In this document: in pieces, positions 29,050-38,126 of the stretch
Position numbering within the stretch: position 1 is the first letter of the stretch
Layout of the letters: the number at the start of each line of letters is the position of its first letter
DNA from: Clavibacter phaseoli
GTDB lineage: Bacteria; Actinomycetota; Actinomycetes; Actinomycetales; Microbacteriaceae
NCBI RefSeq assembly: GCF_021922925.1
Contig: NZ_CP040786.1
Span: 496,001-560,000 of the forward strand
DNA: 64,000 nucleotides
Direction of reading: 5' to 3'
The notes under the pieces: model-generated
Seen by the model: the letters and a program-made list of their open reading frames with translations, nothing else
What the model was told of the DNA's origin: nothing
The model's database searches: none
Position numbers and translations under genes: made by a program

Positions 29050-29942
29050 CGGTCGGCCGCGTCGGGTCCGGCGGAGCGCAGCGCGCCCACGCCCGCGAGG
29101 ATCACGCCGAGCTTGCGCCGCCACCAGTCGCGCGGCGTGGCGGCGGATCCCGTCGCCACCTCGCCCGAGAACCGGGCCGTGACGCGGTCCATCGTGCCCA
29201 GGGCGTCGCGCTGGGCCTCCTCCTCACGCGCGTGCAGCGCGTCCGGGGCGCCCGACGAGTGCGCGGGGCCTCCGCGCCGGGATGCATGGGGCGCCGCGGC
29301 GTCGGCCACGGCCGCGTGGTCGACCGCGATCCCGTCGGCGGCCAGCGCGAGCAGCCCGCGTCCCATGGCGGCCGGCAGCGTGGCGTCGACGATGGGCGAC
29401 GACGACGCGGGTCGGTCGGCCGCGCCGCCCCCCGCGGCCAGCACGCGCTCCCAGCCGACGTAGGACTCGACCCCGATGTCGAGCACGGTGTCGAGGACCA
29501 GCACGGCCTCCGCCTCCGCGAAGCCCATGCGGGTGAGGTCCCGGATCGCCCCGGTGAAGCGCAGGACGACCTGGTCGGGGGCCGTGTCGAGGTGGTGGAT
29601 CGCGCTCGCGAGGCCCGGGTGCCGGTCGTACATGTCCCAGACGCGCTCGACGGCCTGCTCGAGGTACGTGCGCCACGAGGTGTCGTCCGGCGACTCGAGC
29701 ACGGCCGCGGGGGAGTCGGGGACCTCGGGCCAGTCCATGCGCGCGATGGCCGTGTCGCAGGCGAGGAGGACGATGTCGTCGCGGCTGGCGACGTGCCGGT
29801 ACAGCGTCGAGTGGTCGACGCCCAGGCGGTTCGCGAGCGAGGTGAGGGTGAGCGTGCTGAGGCCGACCTCGAGGGCCGCCTCCGCGATCAGCCGCCGCGA
29901 GACGCGCGCGGGCCTCCCGACCCGACCGGCTCGCCGCTCCAT
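29046..29942 (-). CDS. TetR-family transcriptional regulator
   Basis: A 298-residue regulator. The helix-turn-helix is at about residues 12-58, with TLTSLANRLGVDHSTLYRHV, and the rest is a helical ligand-binding domain with WPEVPDSPA and HHLDTAPDQVVLRF. It is longer than typical TetR proteins because of a C-terminal extension of about 80 residues. The start is supported by a -10 (TAGGAT) at leaderless spacing. A 12-bp palindrome at 29974-29985 is a likely operator for itself. The target may be the divergent S9 peptidase, but there is no proof. Confidence 0.87.
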   Translation of the reverse strand: MERRAGRVGRPARVSRRLIAEAALEVGLSTLTLTSLANRLGVDHSTLYRHVASRDDIVLLACDTAIARMDWPEVPDSPAAVLESPDDTSWRTYLEQAVERVWDMYDRHPGLASAIHHLDTAPDQVVLRFTGAIRDLTRMGFAEAEAVLVLDTVLDIGVESYVGWERVLAAGGGAADRPASSSPIVDATLPAAMGRGLLALAADGIAVDHAAVADAAAPHASRRGGPAHSSGAPDALHAREEEAQRDALGTMDRVTARFSGEVATGSAATPRDWWRRKLGVILAGVGALRSAGPDAADR

Positions 29943-29949
29943 GGCGTCG

Positions 29950-29955
29950 ATCCTA
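29950..29955 (-). promoter_or_regulatory. -10 (TAGGAT) of the leaderless TetR gene
   Basis: TAGGAT on the minus strand ends 7 nt before the ATG at 29942, without a ribosome site. Confidence 0.55.
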
Positions 29956-29973
29956 CCGTGACGGCGCCAGGGA

Positions 29974-29985
29974 TTTGGGCCCAAA
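29974..29985. promoter_or_regulatory. Palindrome TTTGGGCCCAAA, candidate TetR operator
   Basis: A perfect 12-bp palindrome, notably AT-richer than its surroundings, lies 32 bp upstream of the TetR start codon, at the -35 position of its predicted promoter. This placement suits autorepression. Confidence 0.5.
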
Positions 29986-30068
29986 GGATCCCGAGACCGG
30001 CGGCGCGCGACGGGGCGGGATGCCGGTCGCGGAGGCTCGGTCGGACGACGCCGGTCGCGCGCCGCGGC

Positions 30069-30074
30069 TAGCGT
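30069..30074 (+). promoter_or_regulatory. -10 (TAGCGT) of the leaderless S9 peptidase gene
   Basis: TAGCGT ends 6 nt before ATG 30081. Confidence 0.55.
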
Positions 30075-30080
30075 GGGAGC

Positions 30081-32228
30081 ATGCCCGTCACCCCCACCCC
30101 CTTCTCCGAGCTCGACGACTTCATCGCCATCCCGCGCCTCGGCGGCCTCGCGCTCTCGCCCGACGGACGCCGCGCGGTGCTCACCGTCACGACCCTCGAC
30201 GCCGCGCGGACCGGCTACCGCCACGCCCTCTGGGTCGTGCCCGCGGCCGGCGGCGGCGTGCCGCAGCGCCTCACCCGCTCGGCGAAGAGCGAGGCGGGCG
30301 CGGCCTTCACCGCGACCGGCGACCTCCTCTTCGTGTCCTCCCGGCCCGACGCCGACGACGCCGACGGGAAGGAAGCGGCGCAGCTGTGGATCCTCCCGGC
30401 CGCCGCCGGCGAGGCCCGCGCCCTGACCCGGCTGGCCGGCGGCGTGGACGGCATCGCGGCCGTCGCCCGCGACGCCGCCACGGTGATCCTGCAGGCGCCG
30501 CTGCTGCCCGGATCCGCCTCGCTCGAGGCCGACGCCGTGGCGCGCACGACGCGATCGGACCTCAAGGTCAACGCGATCCTGCACGAGACCTACCCCGTCC
30601 GGTACTGGGACCACGACCTCGGCCCCGACGAGCCGCACCTGTTCGCGCTCGACCTCGCCGACGCGCTCGTGGAGGAGCCCGCGCGGCCCACCACGGCGGA
30701 CGCGGCGACCGCGCTCGCCGCCGAGGCCGAGGCCGCGACCGAGGACGGCGGATCCGCGGCCGCGGCCCCCGCCGCCCCCGCGCAGCCGTACCCGACCTCC
30801 CTGCCGCGCCCGCGCGACCTCACCCCGCGCCCGGGACGCAGCCTCGACCACGCGGCCGCCGCGCTCTCGCCGGACGGCCGCACGCTCGTCGTCGCGGTCG
30901 GCGTGAAGGAGCGCCGCGGCGACCGCCAGGCGCTCGTGTCGATCGACGTCGCGACCGGGGAGCGGACCACGCTGCTCGACGTGCCGGGCGCCGACGTCGA
31001 GTCGCCCGTGATCAGCCCCGACGGCGCGCTGCTCGCGTGCATCCGCACCGACCGCGCCACGCCCGCCGCGCCCACGCAGCAGGAGATCTGGGTGTCGGCG
31101 CTCGACGGATCCGGCGCCCGCCGCCTCGCCGCCGGCTGGGACCGCTGGCCCTCGTCCCTGCGGTTCGACGCGGACTCGCAGGCGCTCGTCGTCACGGCCG
31201 ACCAGGACGGACGCGGACCCGTCTTCCGCATCGGCCTCGACGACTCCGTCACGCAGCTCACGACGGACGACCACTCCTACACCGACGTGCAGGTCGACCG
31301 CGAGACCGGCGACGTGCTCGCGCTCCGCTCCTCGTGGATGGCGCCCGCGCACCCCGTGCGCGTGTCCGCGGCCGACGGATCCGTCACCGCGCTCGCGACG
31401 CCCGCCCCCGTGCCGGCGACGACCGGCACCATGACGGAGGTCGAGACGACCGCCGCCGACGGCGCGCGCGTGCGCGGCTGGCTCCTGCTGCCGGAGGGCG
31501 CGTCGGCCGAGGCGCCCGCGCCGCTGCTGCTGTGGATCCACGGCGGCCCGCTCAACAGCTGGAACGCGTGGAGCTGGCGCTGGACGCCGCAGGTGATGGT
31601 GGCGCGCGGCTACGCGGTGCTGCTCCCGGATCCCGCGCTGAGCACCGGCTACGGCCTCGACTTCATCGCGCGCGGCTGGGACGCGTGGGGCGAGGCGCCC
31701 TTCACCGACCTCATGTCGATCACCGACGCCGTCGAGGCGCGCGACGACATCGACCAGACGCGCACGGCCGCGATGGGCGGCTCGTTCGGCGGCTACATGG
31801 CGAACTGGGTCGCGGGCCACACCGACCGCTTCCGCGCGATCGTCAGCCACGCGAGCCTCTGGGCGCTCGACCAGTTCGGCCCCACCACCGACTCGTCGCA
31901 GTACTGGCAGAGCATCTTCTCGGCGGAGGGCCTCGACCGGAACTCGCCGCACCACTCCGTGCGCGACATCGTGACGCCCATGCTCGTGATCCACGGCGAC
32001 CGCGACTACCGCGTGCCCGTGGGCGAGAGCCTGCGCCTCTGGTCGGAGCTCGCGGAGCACCACGCGGCCGACGACGGCACCACGCCGCACCGGTTCCTGA
32101 TCTTCCCGGACGAGAACCACTGGATCCTCAAGCCCCAGCAATCGGTGGTCTGGTACCGGACGGTGCTCGCGTTCCTCGACCAGCACGTGCACGGGAAGGA
32201 CTGGGTGCGGCCCGAGGTGCTCGGCTAG
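30081..32228 (+). CDS. S9-family serine peptidase (acylaminoacyl-peptidase type)
   Basis: A 715-residue prolyl-oligopeptidase-family enzyme. An N-terminal beta-propeller (about 10-440) has repeated strands such as ALSPDGR and ISPDGALL. The C-terminal alpha/beta hydrolase domain carries WIHGGPLNSWN, the nucleophile Ser568 in GGSFGGYM, the Asp in IHGDRDYRVP and the His in ENHWI. It would cleave short peptides or acyl-amino acids in the cytosol, as no signal peptide is seen. An Ala/Pro-rich insert occurs near residues 215-240. The stop codon overlaps that of the convergent LysR gene in one CTAG. Confidence 0.92.
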   Translation: MPVTPTPFSELDDFIAIPRLGGLALSPDGRRAVLTVTTLDAARTGYRHALWVVPAAGGGVPQRLTRSAKSEAGAAFTATGDLLFVSSRPDADDADGKEAAQLWILPAAAGEARALTRLAGGVDGIAAVARDAATVILQAPLLPGSASLEADAVARTTRSDLKVNAILHETYPVRYWDHDLGPDEPHLFALDLADALVEEPARPTTADAATALAAEAEAATEDGGSAAAAPAAPAQPYPTSLPRPRDLTPRPGRSLDHAAAALSPDGRTLVVAVGVKERRGDRQALVSIDVATGERTTLLDVPGADVESPVISPDGALLACIRTDRATPAAPTQQEIWVSALDGSGARRLAAGWDRWPSSLRFDADSQALVVTADQDGRGPVFRIGLDDSVTQLTTDDHSYTDVQVDRETGDVLALRSSWMAPAHPVRVSAADGSVTALATPAPVPATTGTMTEVETTAADGARVRGWLLLPEGASAEAPAPLLLWIHGGPLNSWNAWSWRWTPQVMVARGYAVLLPDPALSTGYGLDFIARGWDAWGEAPFTDLMSITDAVEARDDIDQTRTAAMGGSFGGYMANWVAGHTDRFRAIVSHASLWALDQFGPTTDSSQYWQSIFSAEGLDRNSPHHSVRDIVTPMLVIHGDRDYRVPVGESLRLWSELAEHHAADDGTTPHRFLIFPDENHWILKPQQSVVWYRTVLAFLDQHVHGKDWVRPEVLG

Positions 32229-33145
32229 CGGCGGCGGCGCGCGGCCGCGACGTCGACCGCCACGGCGTCGAGCGCGCGGCGGAGCCACCGGGAGGCGGGA
32301 TCCGCGTCCGCGCGGCGGTGCCAGCGCTGGTCGACCTGCACCTCCGGCAGGTCGAACGGCAGCCGGTGCGCGCGGAGCGGCACGCCGCCGTCGATCAGGC
32401 GCTCGGTCATGAGCTCGGGGAGCAGGCAGACGGATCCGCTGCCCACCACCATGAGGGCCGCCACCGCGTAGGTGGGCGCGACCGCGACCACGCGTCGCGT
32501 GCGCCCCGTGGCCTCGAGGGCGTCGTCGACGGGACCGCGCGCGCGTCCGCGCCGCGACGCCGAGACGTGCGGGTGGGCGACGAGGTCGTCGAGCGTGAGC
32601 GTCGCCTTCCGGCCGAGCGTCGTGCGGGCGCCGACGACCGCGACGAAGCGGTCGGTGACGAGCGGCGCGGCGAGCACGTCGGGCGGCGAGGCCACGCGCA
32701 TCCCCACGTCGAGGTCGAGCGACCCGTCGCGCAGGGCCTCGGCGTCCTTGGACTCCTGCGGGACGAACCGCAGCAGGACGCCGGGCGCCTCGGCCACCGC
32801 GCGCTCGGTCAGGGCGGGCGCGAGCACGGGGATCAGCGACTCGTTCATGCGGATGGTGAAGGCGCGGTTCCAGGTGGACGGGTCGTCCTCGCCGGTGCGG
32901 GTGAGGCCGTCCGCCTCGTCGAGGAGGGCGCGGACCGACGCGGCGACCCGGAGCGCGAACGGCGTGGGCACCATGCCGCGGCCGGCGCGCACCAGGATCT
33001 CGTCGCCCATGCTCACGCGCAGGCGGCCGAGCGCGCGGCTGGCGGCGGGCGGGGAGAGGGCGAGGCGGGACGCGGCCTCGGTCACGCTGCTCGTCGCGAC
33101 CAGGGCGTCGAGCACGCGGAGCAGGTTCAGGTCGAGCTGGGCCAT
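32225..33145 (-). CDS. LysR-family transcriptional regulator
   Basis: A 306-residue regulator. The N-terminal winged helix (LNLLRVLDALVATSSVTEAA, then RLALSPPAASRALGRLR) is followed by the substrate-binding domain from about residue 90. ATG 33145 has AGGAGG about 5 nt upstream and gives the standard N-terminus; the longer frame to 33247 does not. It is divergent from a quinone oxidoreductase gene, and the gap contains an inverted repeat (33168-33193), a classic LysR arrangement. It probably controls that oxidoreductase and itself in response to an unknown aromatic or oxidising compound. Confidence 0.92.
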   Translation of the reverse strand: MAQLDLNLLRVLDALVATSSVTEAASRLALSPPAASRALGRLRVSMGDEILVRAGRGMVPTPFALRVAASVRALLDEADGLTRTGEDDPSTWNRAFTIRMNESLIPVLAPALTERAVAEAPGVLLRFVPQESKDAEALRDGSLDLDVGMRVASPPDVLAAPLVTDRFVAVVGARTTLGRKATLTLDDLVAHPHVSASRRGRARGPVDDALEATGRTRRVVAVAPTYAVAALMVVGSGSVCLLPELMTERLIDGGVPLRAHRLPFDLPEVQVDQRWHRRADADPASRWLRRALDAVAVDVAAARRRR

Positions 33146-33167
33146 GGATCCTCCTGGTTGCGTGCGA

Positions 33168-33193
33168 TGCAATGCACGCTTACCAGCATTGCA
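33168..33193. promoter_or_regulatory. Inverted repeat TGCAATGC-N10-GCATTGCA, LysR operator candidate
   Basis: Perfect 8-bp arms at 33168-33175 and 33186-33193 are separated by 10 bp and contain the T-N11-A style symmetry of LysR sites. The repeat starts 22 bp upstream of the LysR start codon in the divergent gap. Confidence 0.7.
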
Positions 33194-33288
33194 CTGGACG
33201 CACGGACGGCGCGACCCGAGACTGGCCGAGGCCCGCAGCGCATCCACCCGGATGCGACGGACGGGCCGCCCCCGAGAAGGAGCCCGTC

Positions 33289-34251
33289 ATGTCCCGAGCC
33301 ATCCGACCCCGCCAGCACGGAGGACCCGAGGTCCTCGCCGTCGTCGACGTCCCCACGCCCCGGGCGGGAGCCGGGGAGGTCGTCGTCCGCGTCCGCGCGG
33401 CGGGCGTCAACCCCATCGACTGGAAGCTCTACGGCGGCGACTTCCACGAGGTCGACGACGACCAGCGCGAGGAGGCCGGCCTCACCGAGGAGATGCCGAC
33501 GCTCGGCCTCGAGTGCGCCGGCGTGGTCGTCGAGGTCGGCGCGGACGTGAGCGACGTGGTCGTCGGCGAGGACGTCGTCGTCTACCCGGTCACCGCGGCG
33601 TACGCCGACCACGTGGTCGCGCCGCCGTCCTCGCTCGTCCGTCGCCCGGCGGCGCTCGGCGAGGAGGAGGCCGCCGGCCTGATGCTGGCCGGGACCACGG
33701 CGGCGCACGCCCTGCACGCGGTGGGCGCGGGGGCCGGCGACACCGTGCTCGTCCACGGCGGATCCGGCGGGGTGGGGCTCATGGCCGTGCAGCTCGCGCG
33801 GATCCAGGGCGCCACGGTCGTCGCGACCGCGTCGGAGCGCAACCACGACGTGCTGCGCGACCTCGGCGCGATCCCCGTCGCCCACGGCACGGGGCTGGCC
33901 GACCGGATCCGCGCGGCGGCACCGCAGGGGATCGACGCGGCCGTCGACACGGTCGGCACGGACGAGGCGCTCGACGTGTCGGTCGCCCTCGTCGCGGACC
34001 GCGGGCGGATCGCGTCGATCACGGGATCCGACCGGCGCGCGGAGGCCGGCATCCGCCTCCTCGGCTACGGCCCCGGACAGGACGCGGGCACCGAGTACCG
34101 CGCGTCCGTGCGCCAGGCGCTCGTCGACCACGCGGGCGCCGGACGCCTCCGGGTCCGGATCGCGGGGACCTTCGCCCTCGCCGATGCCGCGGAGGCGCAC
34201 CGCTTCACCCGCAGGAGCCACGCGCCCGGCAAGGTCGTGCTGCTGCCCTGA
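33289..34251 (+). CDS. Zinc-independent quinone oxidoreductase (MDR family)
   Basis: A 320-residue medium-chain dehydrogenase/reductase of the NADPH:quinone oxidoreductase type. It has VRAAGVNPIDWKLYGG and the nucleotide-binding loop VHGGSGGVGLMAVQLAR, and lacks the zinc-binding cysteines of alcohol dehydrogenases. It would reduce quinones or alkenals with NADPH. ATG 33289 has GAAGGAG about 8 nt upstream; in-frame codons from 33172 are in the operator region. Divergent from LysR, it is the likely target of that regulator. Confidence 0.88.
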   Translation: MSRAIRPRQHGGPEVLAVVDVPTPRAGAGEVVVRVRAAGVNPIDWKLYGGDFHEVDDDQREEAGLTEEMPTLGLECAGVVVEVGADVSDVVVGEDVVVYPVTAAYADHVVAPPSSLVRRPAALGEEEAAGLMLAGTTAAHALHAVGAGAGDTVLVHGGSGGVGLMAVQLARIQGATVVATASERNHDVLRDLGAIPVAHGTGLADRIRAAAPQGIDAAVDTVGTDEALDVSVALVADRGRIASITGSDRRAEAGIRLLGYGPGQDAGTEYRASVRQALVDHAGAGRLRVRIAGTFALADAAEAHRFTRRSHAPGKVVLLP

Positions 34252-34307
34252 TCCCGCGGGTCGCGGTGCCTCGGCGGCCCGACGCGGGCGTGCGGGATGA
34301 TGGCGGC

Positions 34308-35489
34308 ATGCCCGCGCGCGACGAGACCGTGACCACCCTCCTCCGCGCGGCACGGGCCGTCGACGCGCGGGGCACGACCGCCGACGCGTGGATCCACCTC
34401 GACGGCGACGCGATCGCGGCGGTCGGGAGCGGGCGCGACGCCCCGCCCGCGGGCCGCACCGTCGACCTCGGGGACGCGACGCTCGTGCCCGGCTCCCTCG
34501 ACCTGCACGTGCACGGCGGCGCGGGCGGATCCCACGACGACGGGGCCGACGGGATCCGCGCGGCCGTCGCGCTGCACCGGCGGCACGGCACCACGCGCTC
34601 CGTGCTGAGCCTCGTCGCGAACCCGGTGCCCGACCTCGTGCGCTCGCTCGGCGCGATCCGCGAGGCGATGGCAGCCGACGCCACCGTCCTCGGCGCGCAC
34701 CTGGAGGGCCCGTTCCTGTCGCCGCACGCGGCGGGGGCGCACGCGCACGAGCACCTGGTGGATCCGACGCCCGCGCGCATCGAGGCACTGCTCGAGGCGG
34801 GGGAGGGCGCGCTACGGCAGGTCACCATCGCCCCGGAGCTCGACGGCGCCCTCGACGCGATCCGCCGGCTGGTCGCGGCCGGCGTGGTCGCGGCCGTCGG
34901 GCACACCACGTGCTCGGGCGACGTGGCGCGGGCCGCCTTCGACGCGGGCGCGACCGTGCTGACGCACGCGTTCAACGCCATGCCCGGGATCCACCACCGG
35001 GAGCCCGGCCCGATCATGGCGGCCGTCGCCGACGAGCGCGTGACGCTCGAGCTGATCCTCGACGGGGTGCACGTGGCGCCCTCCGTCGCGGGCCTGCTGC
35101 TCGGCGCGGCGCCCGGCCGCGTCGCGCTCGTCACGGACGCGATGGCGGCGACCGGATCCGCGGACGGCCGCTACCGGCTGGGCTCGCTCGAGGCGGACGT
35201 GCGGGACGGCATCGCGCGGCTCGCGGGCACCGACACGATCGCGGGATCGACGCTCACGCAGGATCGCGCGCTGCGGATCGCGGTGCGCGAGGTGGGCCTC
35301 GCCCTGCCGGACGCGGTCGCGGCGCTCACCGCGGTGCCGGCGCGGGCGCTCGGCCTCCAGGACCGGTACGGCCTGCTGCGCGCGGGATCCGTCGCGGACG
35401 TCGTGGCGCTCACGCCCGGCCTCGAGGTCGCCCGCGTCTGGGCCGCGGGCGTCGAGGTGCCGACCGCGCCTCAGGCCTCGTCGCGGTAG
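34308..35489 (+). CDS. nagA: N-acetylglucosamine-6-phosphate deacetylase
   Basis: A 393-residue amidohydrolase that deacetylates GlcNAc-6-phosphate in amino-sugar and cell-wall recycling. It has DLHVHGGAGG, GAHLEGPFLSPHAAGAH (metal Glu), GHTTCS, THAFNAM and the catalytic Asp in VTDAMAATG. ATG 34308 is preceded by a weak GATGAT at 6-nt spacing. No nagB or PTS gene is next to it. Its last 19 bp overlap the 3' end of the convergent DUF1684 gene. Confidence 0.93.
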   Translation: MPARDETVTTLLRAARAVDARGTTADAWIHLDGDAIAAVGSGRDAPPAGRTVDLGDATLVPGSLDLHVHGGAGGSHDDGADGIRAAVALHRRHGTTRSVLSLVANPVPDLVRSLGAIREAMAADATVLGAHLEGPFLSPHAAGAHAHEHLVDPTPARIEALLEAGEGALRQVTIAPELDGALDAIRRLVAAGVVAAVGHTTCSGDVARAAFDAGATVLTHAFNAMPGIHHREPGPIMAAVADERVTLELILDGVHVAPSVAGLLLGAAPGRVALVTDAMAATGSADGRYRLGSLEADVRDGIARLAGTDTIAGSTLTQDRALRIAVREVGLALPDAVAALTAVPARALGLQDRYGLLRAGSVADVVALTPGLEVARVWAAGVEVPTAPQASSR

Positions 35490-36202
35490 ACCACGCGGCG
35501 CTCGCCGGCGCGCACGGCCGCGGCGAGGCGGTTGCCGGCGGGCGGGAGCGGGCAGTTCATCCAGTCGGAGAAGCCGCAGGGCGGGACGACGGCGCGCGTG
35601 AAGTCGAGCGTCACGGGTCCGTCGCCGTCGGGGCGGGGGAGGAAGAGGAAGCGGCTGGGGGCGTAGCTCTCGCGGCCGGTGGTCGCGTCGGCGAAGACGA
35701 GCTGCAGGCGGTCGCCGTCGGCGAACGCGCTGAGGCGCACCTCCTCGCCCTCGATCTCCACGACGATGTCGCCGGGCACGGGCAGCTCGCGCGTGCGGCC
35801 GGCGTCGGCGATGTGCTCGAAGGGGATGACGCGGTCGTCGTCGACGCGCTCGAAGCGGCCCTCGAGGATCCACTCGGGCGCGTACGGGTAGACCTCGATG
35901 TCCTCGAACGCCTGGTTCTTCGGTGACGCCGAGTCCCACAGCCGGTAGCCGTGCTCGGGCTCGCCCGTGTCGAGCGAGATGCGCTCGATGCGCGTCAGCT
36001 GCACGGTGTCCGGCTGGCCGTCGAGCGCCTCGAGGTCGCTGACCTCCCGGCCGGGCTCGAGCCAGGTCGTCTGGATCAGCGCGAGGCTGCCGAACGGGCT
36101 CGTCACGGCGGCGAGGCGCGCCCGGTGCCAGGAGTCGTAGGCGGCGAGGGCGTCGGGGTCGGCGGCGGCGGAGCGGGCGGGATCGGTCGTCGTGTCGGTC
36201 AC
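35471..36202 (-). CDS. DUF1684 protein
   Basis: A 243-residue protein of the DUF1684 family, common in actinobacteria and of unknown function. The family signatures are AYDSWHRARLAAVTSPFGSL near the N-terminus and PPCGFSDWMNCPLPPAGNRL near the C-terminus. No signal peptide or membrane helix is seen. The start at GTG 36202 is tentative, as no good ribosome site is visible; the frame stays open to 36292. It is divergent from poxB and overlaps nagA by 19 bp at the 3' end. Confidence 0.8.
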   Translation of the reverse strand: MTDTTTDPARSAAADPDALAAYDSWHRARLAAVTSPFGSLALIQTTWLEPGREVSDLEALDGQPDTVQLTRIERISLDTGEPEHGYRLWDSASPKNQAFEDIEVYPYAPEWILEGRFERVDDDRVIPFEHIADAGRTRELPVPGDIVVEIEGEEVRLSAFADGDRLQLVFADATTGRESYAPSRFLFLPRPDGDGPVTLDFTRAVVPPCGFSDWMNCPLPPAGNRLAAAVRAGERRVVYRDEA

Positions 36203-36309
36203 CTGAGGGTCAACGCGCCGGGCGCGATCGCATTCCCGGAGCGCGCGCCGCGCGGAGCCCGCGCGGAGGCGGCGGGTATTGACTGGAGGCACCGACGGAA
36301 GGACGCAAC

Positions 36310-38064
36310 ATGGCTCGCACGGTCGCCGACCAGCTCATCGCCCAGCTCATCGAGGCGGGGGTGAGCCGCATCTACGGGGTCGTCGGCGACAGCCTCAACC
36401 CGGTCGTCGACGCGGTGCGGCGCACGGGCGGCAGCCGCAAGGGCGGCATCGACTGGATCCACGTGCGGCACGAGGAGGCCGGCGCGTTCGCCGCCTCCGC
36501 CGAGGCGCAGCTCACCGGCAAGCTCGCGGTGTGCGCCGGATCCTGCGGCCCCGGCCACCTCCACCTCATCAACGGGCTCTACGACGCGCACCGCTCCGGC
36601 GCGCCCGTCCTCGCGATCGCGAGCCACATCACCACGAACCAGATCGGCTCCGGCTACTTCCAGGAGACGCACCCCGACCGCCTCTTCGTCGAGTGCTCGC
36701 ACTACACGGAGATGATCTCGACCGCCGTCCAGGCGCCCCGCGTCGTCGACCAGGCGATGCGGCACTCGCTCGCCCTCGGCGGCGTCAGCGTCATCACGCT
36801 GCCGGGCGACGTGGCCGAGTTCGAGGCCGAGGGCGAGGCGCCCGCGTTCTCGCTGCCGCGGCGCCCCGCGATCGTGCCCGCCGAGGAGGACGTGCGCGCG
36901 CTCGCCGCGGCCATCGACGACGCGAAGAGCGTCGCGATCTTCGCGGGCCGCGGCGCGGGATCCGCGCACGCCGAGCTCATGGAGCTGGCCGACAGGATCG
37001 CGGCGCCGGTCGGCCACTCGCTGCGCGGCAAGGACGTGATCCAGCAGGACAACCCCTTCGACGTCGGCATGACCGGCCTCATCGGCTACGGCGCCGCGGC
37101 CGCCGGGATCTCGGGTGCCGACCTGCTGATCCTCATCGGCACCGACTTCCCCTACGACCAGTTCCTGCCCGGCAAGGAGGTGCGGACCGCGCAGATCGAC
37201 ATCGCGCCCGAGCGCCTCGGCCGCCGCACCGACGTCGACATCGCGATCCACGGCGACGCGCTCTCCACCATCCGCGCGGTGCTGCCGCTCGTCGAGCGGA
37301 AGACCGACCGGCGCTTCCTGGAGAAGCTGCTGAAGGAGCAGGACAAGAAGGTGGAGCAGGTCGTCGGCGCGTACACGACGAAGGCGGAGAAGCTGCGGCC
37401 GATCCACCCGGAGTACGCGGCCAGCATCCTCGACGAGGTCGCGGGCGACGACACCGTCTTCACGAGCGACACCGGCATGTGCAACGTGTGGACCGCGCGG
37501 TACCTCACCCCGAACGGACGCCGGCGGATGATCGGGTCGCTCGTGCACGGGTCGATGGCGAACGCGCTGCCGATGGCGATCGGCGCCCAGGTCGCGTACC
37601 CGGAGCGGCAGGTCGTGTCGGTCTCGGGCGACGGCGGCCTGGCCATGCTCATGGGCGAGCTCGTGACCGTGGCCGCCTACAAGCTGCCCGTGAAGGTCGT
37701 CGTGTTCAACAACTCGACGCTGGGACTGGTGAAGGTCGAGATGCTCGTCGACGGGATCCCGGACTTCGGGGTCGACGTGCCCATGGTCGACTACGCCGCG
37801 GTGGCGGCCGCGCTCGGGATCCACTCCCAGCGCGTCGAGGACCCGGCCGACATCCGCGGCGCGCTCGAGGCCGCGTTCGCGCACGACGGGCCCGCGCTCG
37901 TCGACCTCGTGACCGACCCGATGGCGCTCTCGATCCCGCCGGAGATCACGGCCGCGCAGGTGAAGGGCTTCGCGCTCTCGATGTCGAAGATCGTGATGAA
38001 CGGCGGCGTCGGCGAGGCCGTGAAGCTCGCCCGCTCGAACCTGCGGAACATCCCGCGCCCGTGA
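36310..38064 (+). CDS. poxB: Pyruvate dehydrogenase (quinone) / pyruvate oxidase
   Basis: A 584-residue thiamin-diphosphate enzyme. The Glu in HEEAGAFAASAEAQLTGK activates the cofactor, the ThDP-Mg motif runs from GDGGLAM to FNNSTLGLV, and the middle domain has the FAD-type GRGAGSAHAEL. The C-terminus, with IPPEITAAQVKGFALSMSK, resembles E. coli PoxB, which decarboxylates pyruvate to acetate and passes electrons to membrane quinone. ATG 36310 has GAAGGA 7 nt upstream. A small monooxygenase-fold gene follows in the same direction. Confidence 0.92.
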   Translation: MARTVADQLIAQLIEAGVSRIYGVVGDSLNPVVDAVRRTGGSRKGGIDWIHVRHEEAGAFAASAEAQLTGKLAVCAGSCGPGHLHLINGLYDAHRSGAPVLAIASHITTNQIGSGYFQETHPDRLFVECSHYTEMISTAVQAPRVVDQAMRHSLALGGVSVITLPGDVAEFEAEGEAPAFSLPRRPAIVPAEEDVRALAAAIDDAKSVAIFAGRGAGSAHAELMELADRIAAPVGHSLRGKDVIQQDNPFDVGMTGLIGYGAAAAGISGADLLILIGTDFPYDQFLPGKEVRTAQIDIAPERLGRRTDVDIAIHGDALSTIRAVLPLVERKTDRRFLEKLLKEQDKKVEQVVGAYTTKAEKLRPIHPEYAASILDEVAGDDTVFTSDTGMCNVWTARYLTPNGRRRMIGSLVHGSMANALPMAIGAQVAYPERQVVSVSGDGGLAMLMGELVTVAAYKLPVKVVVFNNSTLGLVKVEMLVDGIPDFGVDVPMVDYAAVAAALGIHSQRVEDPADIRGALEAAFAHDGPALVDLVTDPMALSIPPEITAAQVKGFALSMSKIVMNGGVGEAVKLARSNLRNIPRP

Positions 38065-38126
38065 GCGATCCCGCGCACGCGTCCCGTCCCACCCCGAACC
38101 GTCCCACCCCGAACCGAGGAGAACCC

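Noticed and set aside
29975..33550. Long plus-strand frame across the S9 peptidase and LysR genes
   Set aside because: Out-of-frame shadow of the peptidase; Arg/Pro-rich and without any recognisable domain.
36202..36292. Longer N-terminus for the DUF1684 protein
   Set aside because: The added residues are Arg-rich and not family-like, and the region serves as the divergent gap to poxB.
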